In this document: piece after piece, positions 59,701 to 64,000 of the stretch
Numbering within the stretch: position 1 is the first letter of the stretch
Layout: every line of letters begins with the position of its first letter
DNA from: Nocardia sp. NBC_00508
GTDB lineage: Bacteria > Actinomycetota > Actinomycetes > Mycobacteriales > Mycobacteriaceae
Assembly (NCBI RefSeq): GCF_036346875.1
Contig: NZ_CP107852.1
Location: 5,580,001-5,644,000 of the forward strand
Direction of reading: 5' to 3'
Length of the DNA: 64,000 nucleotides
Position numbers and translations under genes: made by a program
The notes under the pieces: generated by a model
What the model was told of the DNA's origin: nothing
The model's database searches: none
The model's input: the letters and a program-made list of their open reading frames with translations, nothing else

Positions 59701-60124
59701 CGGTGAGGAACACCGGGTGCAGTTGGAGAAAGGCGTCACCCTGCTGATCGGCTTGGAGGCCATCTCGGAGCCGGACGAGCGCGGCATGCGCACGGTGATG
59801 TGCATCCTGAACGGGCAGTTGCGGCCGATCGCGGTGCGCGACCGCTCCGTCGCCAGCGACATCCCCGCCGCGGAGAAGGCCGACAAAGCCAACTCCGGGC
59901 ACATCGCGGCTCCGTTCGCCGGCGTGGTGACTCTCGCTGTGTCCGAAGGCGATTCGGTCGCCGCGGGCGACACGATCGGCACCATCGAAGCCATGAAGAT
60001 GGAGGCCGCGATCACCGCACCCCGCGCGGGCATCGTCGGCCGCGTCGCGATCGGCCCGGTACAGCAGGTGGAAGGCGGCGATCTGCTCATCGAGCTGACC
60101 GTGCGGGAATCCTCCGCCCAATGA
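56720..60124 (+). CDS. pyc: Pyruvate carboxylase
   Basis: 1134 residues, single-chain type. Biotin carboxylase domain (1-450) with the ATP-grasp motif KAVAGGGGRGMRRV; carboxyltransferase domain (about 530-800) with TDTTFRDAHQSLLATRVRT (Asp and metal ligands) and RIFDALNNVDQM; C-terminal biotinyl domain with the biotinylated lysine in EAMKMEA (about residue 1092). It makes oxaloacetate from pyruvate, replenishing the TCA and methylcitrate cycles. Its 3' end overlaps rsmD by four bases. In mycobacteria the same pca-rsmD-coaD order occurs. Confidence 0.97.
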   Translation: MFSKVLVANRGEIAIRAFRAAYELGIGTVAVFPHEDRNSVHRLKAAESYQIGEPGHPVRAYLSIDAIIEAAKSAGADAIYPGYGFLSENPDLAAACAREGITFIGPSAEVLELAGNKARAIEAAKAAGLPVLRSSAPSADVDELIAASRALEYPIFVKAVAGGGGRGMRRVAAPEQLRESIEAASREAESAFGDPTVFLEQAVVNPRHIEVQILADQHGNVMHLFERDCSVQRRHQKVIELAPAPNLDPALRERICADAVAFARQIGYSCAGTVEFLLDERGNHVFIEMNPRIQVEHTVTEEITDVDLVQSQLRIAAGETLEQLGLSQDSITIRGAALQCRITTEDPANGFRPDTGRITAYRTPGGAGIRLDGGANLGAEIGAYFDSMLVKLTCRGRDFTAAVARARRALAEFRIRGVATNIPFLLAVLDDPDFKAGRVTTSFIDERPQLLTLRRSADRGTKILEYLADITVNKPHGERPTTVYPHDKLPAIDLSVPPPDGSRQRLLRLGPDGFARALREQKAVAVTDTTFRDAHQSLLATRVRTNGLLGVAGHVARLTPELLSIEAWGGATYDVALRFLSEDPWERLAALREAVPNICLQMLLRGRNTVGYTPYPEQVTRAFVSEATATGIDIFRIFDALNNVDQMRPAIDAVRETGTAIAEVAMSYTGDLANPDESLYTLDYYLKLAEQIVDAGAHVLAIKDMAGLLRAPAATELVTALRANFDLPVHVHTHDTPGGQLATYLAAWQAGADAVDGASAAMAGTTSQPALSAIVAAAAHSEYDTGLDLQNVCDLEPYWEALRKVYAPFESGLPAPTGRVYTHEIPGGQLSNLRQQAIALGLGDRFEEVEAKYAAADRLLGRLVKVTPSSKVVGDLALALVGTGVDIEDFAADPGRYDIPDSVIGFLRGELGTPAGGWPEPFRSKALAGRGAAKPETRLTPSDEEGLAGSSEQRRATLNRLLFPGPTAEFLAHREKYGDTSGLSANQFLYGLRRGEEHRVQLEKGVTLLIGLEAISEPDERGMRTVMCILNGQLRPIAVRDRSVASDIPAAEKADKANSGHIAAPFAGVVTLAVSEGDSVAAGDTIGTIEAMKMEAAITAPRAGIVGRVAIGPVQQVEGGDLLIELTVRESSAQ

Positions 60125-60684
60125 CCCGGATCGTCGCGGGGACGGCGGGCGGGCGGCGCCTGCGGGTGCCGCCCTCGGGCACCCGCCCGACCTCCGACCG
60201 GGTACGAGAGGCGCTGTTCAGTGCTTTGGACGCCCGGCTGGACTTCGCGGGCGCTCGCGTGCTCGACCTGTACGCGGGTTCCGGCGCGCTCGGGTTGGAG
60301 GCGCTCTCGCGCGGCGCCGAGCACGCGCTGCTGGTCGAGTCCGACCGCAAGGCGGCCGCCGTGGTGCGGGGCAATATCGCCGAACTCGGGCTGCCCGGCG
60401 CCGAGCTGCGGGTCGCGACGGTGGCGAGCGTGCTGCGACTGGGCGGGGCGGGCGGCTTCGACGTGGCGTTCTCCGACCCGCCTTACGCGGTGGACAATGC
60501 CGCCGTGCTGGCCGACCTGCGCGCGCTGGCCGAGCACGGTTGGCTGCGTCCCGGCGCCGTGGTCGTGCTGGAGCGTTCGGCGCGTTCGCCCGAAACAGCT
60601 TGGCCCGCAGGCTTCGTCCCGGCCAAGTCGCGCCGGTACGGCGAAACGCGCATCGATCTCGCGGAGTTCGAGCCGGACGGATAG
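60121..60684 (+). CDS. rsmD: 16S rRNA (guanine966-N2)-methyltransferase
   Basis: 187 residues. Starts MTRIVAGTAGGRRLRVPPSG; SAM-binding motif VLDLYAGSGALGLEAL (about 46-61) and the catalytic DPPY (about 119-122). ATG 60121 overlaps the pyc stop (ATGA), giving translational coupling. coaD follows 53 bases later. Confidence 0.95.
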   Translation: MTRIVAGTAGGRRLRVPPSGTRPTSDRVREALFSALDARLDFAGARVLDLYAGSGALGLEALSRGAEHALLVESDRKAAAVVRGNIAELGLPGAELRVATVASVLRLGGAGGFDVAFSDPPYAVDNAAVLADLRALAEHGWLRPGAVVVLERSARSPETAWPAGFVPAKSRRYGETRIDLAEFEPDG

Positions 60685-60737
60685 GCGCGGGCGTGGCCAC
60701 CCGTGCCGGAGGGTCGCGGTCCTGCTAGCGTCGGCTC

Positions 60738-61223
60738 ATGGCAGGAGCACTGTGCCCCGGGTCGTTCGACCCCGTGACCTACGGACACCTCGATGTCTTC
60801 AACCGGGCGGCGGCCCAGTTCGACGAGGTGGTCATCACCGTCATGATCAACCCCAAGAAGCAGGGCATGTTCAGTGTCGAGGAGCGCATCGAGATGCTGC
60901 GCGAGTCGACCGCTCACCTGACCAACGTCCGGGTGGAGTCGTGGCAGGGCCTGCTCGTGGACTTCGCCAGAGAGCAGGGCATCACCGCGATCGTGAAGGG
61001 CCTGCGCGATGCCGGCGACTTCGGCTACGAGCTGCAGATGGCACAGATGAACAAGAAGCTCTCCGGCGTGGACACCTTCTTCATCGCCACCAACCCGTCC
61101 TTCAGCTACCTGTCCAGCTCCCTCGTCAAGGAAGTCGCCGCATACGGCGGCGACGTCACCGACATGCTCCCCCCGTCGGTCCACAAACGCCTCCTGGACC
61201 GCCTCGCCGAACGCAAGTCCTGA
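60738..61223 (+). CDS. coaD: Phosphopantetheine adenylyltransferase
   Basis: 161 residues. Nucleotidyltransferase motif GSFDPVTYGHLD (8-19, with the H-x-G-H variant TYGH), then the ISSSLVKE-equivalent LSSSLVKEVAAYGGDVT (about 126-142). It adds AMP to 4'-phosphopantetheine, the penultimate step of coenzyme A synthesis. The start ATG lies after a GC-rich gap. A 10-bp perfect hairpin follows the stop. Confidence 0.96.
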   Translation: MAGALCPGSFDPVTYGHLDVFNRAAAQFDEVVITVMINPKKQGMFSVEERIEMLRESTAHLTNVRVESWQGLLVDFAREQGITAIVKGLRDAGDFGYELQMAQMNKKLSGVDTFFIATNPSFSYLSSSLVKEVAAYGGDVTDMLPPSVHKRLLDRLAERKS

Positions 61224-61225
61224 AA

Positions 61226-61260
61226 CCGGGTAGCGAACCTCGGGGGCTTGCTACCCGGTG
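61226..61260 (+). terminator. Long-loop hairpin after coaD
   Basis: ACCGGGTAGC (61226-61235) pairs perfectly with GCTACCCGGT (61251-61260) over a 15-nt loop, starting 2 bases after the coaD stop. There is no T-tract; terminator or transposon-end inverted repeat are both possible. Confidence 0.55.
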
Positions 61261-61261
61261 G

Positions 61262-61341
61262 CTGTCGGATCGGCGCAATTACTGTCCGATCGGCGCGACC
61301 ATTGCCGGACCGGCACAACCACCGCCCTGCTGGCACAGCCA
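61262..61341. repeat. Four degenerate 20-bp tandem repeats
   Basis: Units begin at 61262, 61282, 61302 and 61322: CTGTCGGATCGGCGCAATTA, CTGTCCGATCGGCGCGACCA, TTGCCGGACCGGCACAACCA, CCGCCCTGCTGGCACAGCCA. Exact 20-base spacing with progressive decay resembles transposase-binding arrays at the ends of Tn7/Tn5053-like elements, fitting the TniB remnant at 42.4 kb (inference). Confidence 0.7.
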
Positions 61342-61387
61342 CCAGTGTCGCCCGAGACAACCTGCTCGACGCGTTGCCGAACTCGCG

Positions 61388-61423
61388 ACGCAACGACTGA
61401 TCTCAAAAGAACATGGGTAACTC
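61388..61423 (+). repeat. 36-bp element related to 42310-42345
   Basis: 29 of 36 bases match the sequence next to the TniB remnant, including an identical ACATGGGTAACTC. It lies within the same scar region as the 20-bp array. Confidence 0.6.
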
Positions 61424-61493
61424 GCCGGGTACACCCAGAAACCGAGCGGCACCAAACGTAGGACCTGAACGCAAATCCTGTGTCACCCGACCA

Positions 61494-61525
61494 GTACGGC
61501 CTGAAGACCCGGAGAGGCGGGGGAG
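61494..61525 (+). repeat. 32-bp repeat, copy 2
   Basis: GTACGGCCTGAAGACCCGGA followed by GAGGCGGGGGAG, one mismatch from the copy at 56573-56604. It ends 3 bases before the 3' end of the convergent GtrA gene. Confidence 0.75.
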
Positions 61526-61528
61526 CGC

Positions 61529-62098
61529 TCAGAAGACCAAGCCGCGTAGTGCGAGGAAGCGCATGCCGCCGACGGCGGCGGTGATCGCCAGGATGGCGGC
61601 GGCTTGGGCGATGTCCCCGAGGCCGGGCGCCCACACCGCGAGTGCGGCCAGGGCCGCCGTCGTGATGGCCAGGCCGACCAGCGCCAGCCCGCCGCCTTCC
61701 CACTGCGCGGTGAACCAGCCGACCCGGTCGGCGGCGTGGAAGGTCAGTTGGCGGTGCAGTTCGTTGGCGATCATGGTGCTGACGATCGAGCCGACGACGT
61801 TCGCGATCAGCGGTCCGATGCCGTGCATGGCGAAGAACAGCAGCACGTAGGCGACGTTGCTGGAGCCGCCGACCAGCGCGAAGCGGATCAGCTGGGCGAA
61901 GGCGCGGTCGCCGCGCAGGTACTGGGGCAGCCGTCCGGAGGTGGCCGCGGCCTGCGCCTTCGGCAGCGCCGGGTACGCGCTCACCCACGGCGTGAAGAGG
62001 CTGGTAGCGCTCACTCCCGCCGGTCGCGGTAGTTCCAGAACAGTCATCGTCATTCCGATCGAACACGAGCCCTCGGCAGGGTCAACAGCGACGGTCAT
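61529..62098 (-). CDS. GtrA-family membrane protein
   Basis: 189 residues. A basic, cytoplasmic N-terminus of about 65 residues is followed by four transmembrane helices (about 70-90, 95-115, 130-152, 158-180): LIRFALVGGSSNVAYVLLFF, then IANVVGSIVSTMIANELHRQ, the typical GtrA opening. Such proteins help polyprenyl-linked sugars cross the membrane in arabinogalactan or O-antigen modification; the partner is unknown. Start ATG 62098 with GGAAGGAAGCG; ATGs at 62053 and 62047 are also possible. The C-terminus is LALRGLVF. Confidence 0.87.
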   Translation of the reverse strand: MTVAVDPAEGSCSIGMTMTVLELPRPAGVSATSLFTPWVSAYPALPKAQAAATSGRLPQYLRGDRAFAQLIRFALVGGSSNVAYVLLFFAMHGIGPLIANVVGSIVSTMIANELHRQLTFHAADRVGWFTAQWEGGGLALVGLAITTAALAALAVWAPGLGDIAQAAAILAITAAVGGMRFLALRGLVF

Positions 62099-62413
62099 CG
62101 CTTCCTTCCCCGTCGACTCCTGGCAGATTCCGTTCGTAGCGCATATTCAGCAATCGCTGAACAGTCGGAGCCTGTCAACATTCGACGGGCAGGTGTCCAT
62201 TCCTCCGGCTTCCTTGTCCGCGATCCCGGCTGGTCGCGGTCCGTGCTGAAGATCTGATCTTCCCAACGAATGTAACACGAAGCGGAGAGGAGGTCTCCAC
62301 TTGAATTCTGTGGTGTGCGAGACATTGCCGCGACACACCGGAAAGTGATTCGGCACGAGCCGTGACGAGGGGCACACTGGGTTTCGCCGTGAGTCCGCAG
62401 GAGGGTAGTGAGC
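62099..62413. other. Divergent intergenic region gtrA-like / sepIVA
   Basis: 315 bases with no supported gene; open frames on the minus strand lack start signals and family likeness. It ends with CAGGAGGGTAGTGAGC, the sepIVA ribosome binding site. Confidence 0.5.
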
Positions 62414-63160
62414 ATGTATCGCGTATTCGAAGCGCTCGACGAACTGGTCGCCATCGTCGAAGAGGCGCGCGGCATCCCGCCGACCCGCAGCTGCATCGTG
62501 CCGCGCGGCGACGTGCTCGAACTACTCGACGACGTCCGTGACGCGCTGCCCGGTGAACTCGACGACGCCCAGGACGTGCTCGATCATCGGGACAAGATCG
62601 TTTCCGATGCCAGGTCCGGGGCCGAGACCACGGTGCAGGGCGCCAACGACCAGGCCGAGCGCACCATCGGCTCGGCCCGCGAGGAGGCCGACCGGATCCT
62701 GGCCGACGCCAAGGCGCACGCCGACCGCATGGTCGCGGAGGCGAGCGCCCACGCCGACCACCTGGTCACCTCCGCGCAGGAGGAGGCCGATCGCGTGGTG
62801 GCCGATGGCAACGCCGAATTCGAGGCGGTGACCGGCCGGGCGCGCACCGAGTCGGAGCGGATGATCGAGGCGGGGAAGGCCGCCTACGAACGCTCCGTCG
62901 CCGAAGGCCTCGCCGAGCAGGAGCGCTTGGTGACGCAGACCGAGGTGGTGCGCGCCGCGCATGCCGAATCGGCCCGGGTGATCGATGCCGCGCACGCCGA
63001 AGCCGATCGGCTGCGTGAGGAATGCGACCACTACGTCGACTCCCGGCTGGCCGATTTCGAGGAGACGCTCACCAGCACGCTGCGCACGGTCGGCCGTGGG
63101 CGGCACCAGTTGCGCAGCGGGGCGGGCGCACCCGACTACGCCACCGAATTCCGCAGGTAG
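62414..63160 (+). CDS. sepIVA: SepIVA, DivIVA-domain septation protein
   Basis: 248 residues. MYRVFEALDELVAIVEEARG and VPRGDVLELLDDVRDALP at the N-terminus are those of SepIVA (mycobacterial Rv2927c), a DivIVA-like factor needed for cell division. The rest (about 65-225) is one long coiled coil rich in Ala, Glu and Asp with repeated ADRxxADA-like heptads. The ATG at 62414 is preferred to GTG 62408 because AGGAGGG lies 8 bases upstream of it. Transcribed ahead of DUF177-rpmF. Confidence 0.93.
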   Translation: MYRVFEALDELVAIVEEARGIPPTRSCIVPRGDVLELLDDVRDALPGELDDAQDVLDHRDKIVSDARSGAETTVQGANDQAERTIGSAREEADRILADAKAHADRMVAEASAHADHLVTSAQEEADRVVADGNAEFEAVTGRARTESERMIEAGKAAYERSVAEGLAEQERLVTQTEVVRAAHAESARVIDAAHAEADRLREECDHYVDSRLADFEETLTSTLRTVGRGRHQLRSGAGAPDYATEFRR

Positions 63161-63257
63161 CGGCACCCGTCATGATCAGCCGCTTTGGGTGAGAACCGGG
63201 TGGTCGCGTATTGTTGAGTGGTTGCCCATGTCCCCCCCGATCGTGAGTGAGTTCGTG

Positions 63258-63887
63258 ATGTCCGCCGGTTCCGGTTCCGCGTCGCGTTCCCGTTCGGCCA
63301 AGCGCCGGATGCCGGACGCGGCTTTCGTGCTGGACGCCCGCAGCCTCGGCCGCAGGCCGGGGACGATGCGCGAGCTGCGCCGCACCGTGACCACCCAGGC
63401 GCGGATCGGCCTGGATCTGATGGCCGTCCCCGTGGGCGCGGCGGTGGAGCTCGACCTGCAGTTGCAGGCGGTGTCCGAGGGTGTGCTGGTCACCGGAACG
63501 GTGACCGCGCCGACCGAAGGGGAGTGCTCGCGCTGCCTCGAGCCGTTCACCGGCGAGGTCGGCGTGCGAGTCACCGAGCTGTACGCCTATCCGGACAGCA
63601 CCACCGAGCAGACCACCGAGGAGGACGAGGTCTACCGGCTGGTCGACGACACCATCGACCTCGAGCCCGTGGTCATCGACGCGTTCGGCCTCGAGCTCCC
63701 GCTGCAGCCGCTGTGCACGCCGGATTGCGCAGGACTGTGCCCGGAATGCGGCGTACGGATGGCGATTGCGGGATCCGAGCACACACATGAGATACTTGAC
63801 CCTCGCTGGGCCGGACTGGCTAAGTTCGCCTCCGGATCGCCCGGCACCGGCAGCCCCGACGAGGGTGCCGCCGACCGAGACCACTGA
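63258..63887 (+). CDS. DUF177 / YceD-family protein
   Basis: 209 residues from ATG 63258 (ATG 63228 is in frame and possible). It contains FVLDARSLGRRPGTMRELRR, the family block GECSRCLEPFTGEV (about 98-111), and zinc-type cysteines CTPDCAGLCPECG (about 154-166). YceD proteins precede rpmF in many bacteria and are linked to 23S rRNA metabolism or ribosome assembly. rpmF starts 53 bases downstream, the usual pair. Confidence 0.92.
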   Translation: MSAGSGSASRSRSAKRRMPDAAFVLDARSLGRRPGTMRELRRTVTTQARIGLDLMAVPVGAAVELDLQLQAVSEGVLVTGTVTAPTEGECSRCLEPFTGEVGVRVTELYAYPDSTTEQTTEEDEVYRLVDDTIDLEPVVIDAFGLELPLQPLCTPDCAGLCPECGVRMAIAGSEHTHEILDPRWAGLAKFASGSPGTGSPDEGAADRDH

Positions 63888-63940
63888 GCAAGACAGATCA
63901 GCCGAACCGGCAAAGCAATAAAGACAGAGGAGAAGTAGTC

Positions 63941-64000
63941 GTGGCCGTTCCCAAGCGCCGGATGTCCCGTTCCAACACCAGGTCGCGGCGCAGCCAGTGG
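63941..64000 (+). CDS. rpmF: 50S ribosomal protein L32 (N-terminal 20 residues; runs off the window)
   Basis: GTG 63941 starts MAVPKRRMSRSNTRSRRSQW, the typical opening of L32. GAGGAGAAGTAGTC provides the ribosome binding site. The rest is beyond base 64000. It follows the DUF177 gene as in most bacteria. Confidence 0.95.
   Translation, partial: MAVPKRRMSRSNTRSRRSQW

Noticed and set aside
61262..61341. The 20-bp array as a CRISPR
   Set aside because: Units are contiguous and degenerate with no spacers, and no cas gene is present.

Overview
The window is high-GC actinobacterial chromosome. The gene order follows a block known from mycobacteria and nocardiae: MFS / FAH hydrolase / gltX / IclR / leuCD / hupB / mutT1-ppk / fbiD / gpsA-ddl / DUF3515 / thiL-ung / DAK2 protein-recG, then pyc-rsmD-coaD and sepIVA-DUF177-rpmF. 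Together with an F420 gene (fbiD), a long Lys/Ala tail on HU and SepIVA, this points to Mycobacteriales, most likely Nocardia. The species is not determinable from sequence alone.

Layout. 1-24.4 kb is conserved housekeeping: leucine synthesis, the nucleoid protein HU, polyphosphate kinase with its MutT1 partner, F420 precursor synthesis, glycerol-3-phosphate and D-Ala-D-Ala synthesis, thiamine kinase, uracil-DNA glycosylase, ribosomal protein L28 and RecG. gltX is followed directly by tRNA-Gln and tRNA-Glu. 24.4-42.9 kb is accessory: a four-ORF run of small genes divergent from an XRE/TPR regulator, a second XRE/TPR regulator with 2H-phosphoesterase and NUDIX neighbours, a DHA2-type exporter divergent from an ECF41 sigma factor, a complete methylcitrate operon (prpR / prpD-prpB-prpC) with a DUF1737 gene lying antisense inside it, and metE behind a cobalamin riboswitch. 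It ends at a decayed TniB-type transposon ATPase.

42.9-56.3 kb is a protein-quality-control island. It holds MerR / Hsp20 with a palindromic divergent promoter, several small orphan proteins, two decayed hydrolase genes and a PucR-type regulator. Its core is a tight eight-gene operon on the minus strand: dnaK-grpE-dnaJ-cbpM-clpB-thioredoxin-UBP zinc finger-cNMP/thioredoxin-reductase-like protein. The genes overlap or lie within 16 bp of each other, so they are likely co-transcribed and would join disaggregation, refolding and thiol redox functions. This is the best candidate for an under-described system here.

56.7-64.0 kb returns to the conserved block (pyc, rsmD, coaD, a GtrA protein, sepIVA, DUF177, start of rpmF). 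The 61.2-61.5 kb intergenic stretch is a mosaic: a hairpin, a 20-bp degenerate tandem array, a 36-bp relative of sequence beside the TniB remnant 19 kb away, and one copy of a 32-bp repeat whose other copy lies just before pyc. Relative to the conserved order, about 32 kb is inserted between recG and pyc, and the transposon scars sit in and just beyond this insertion.
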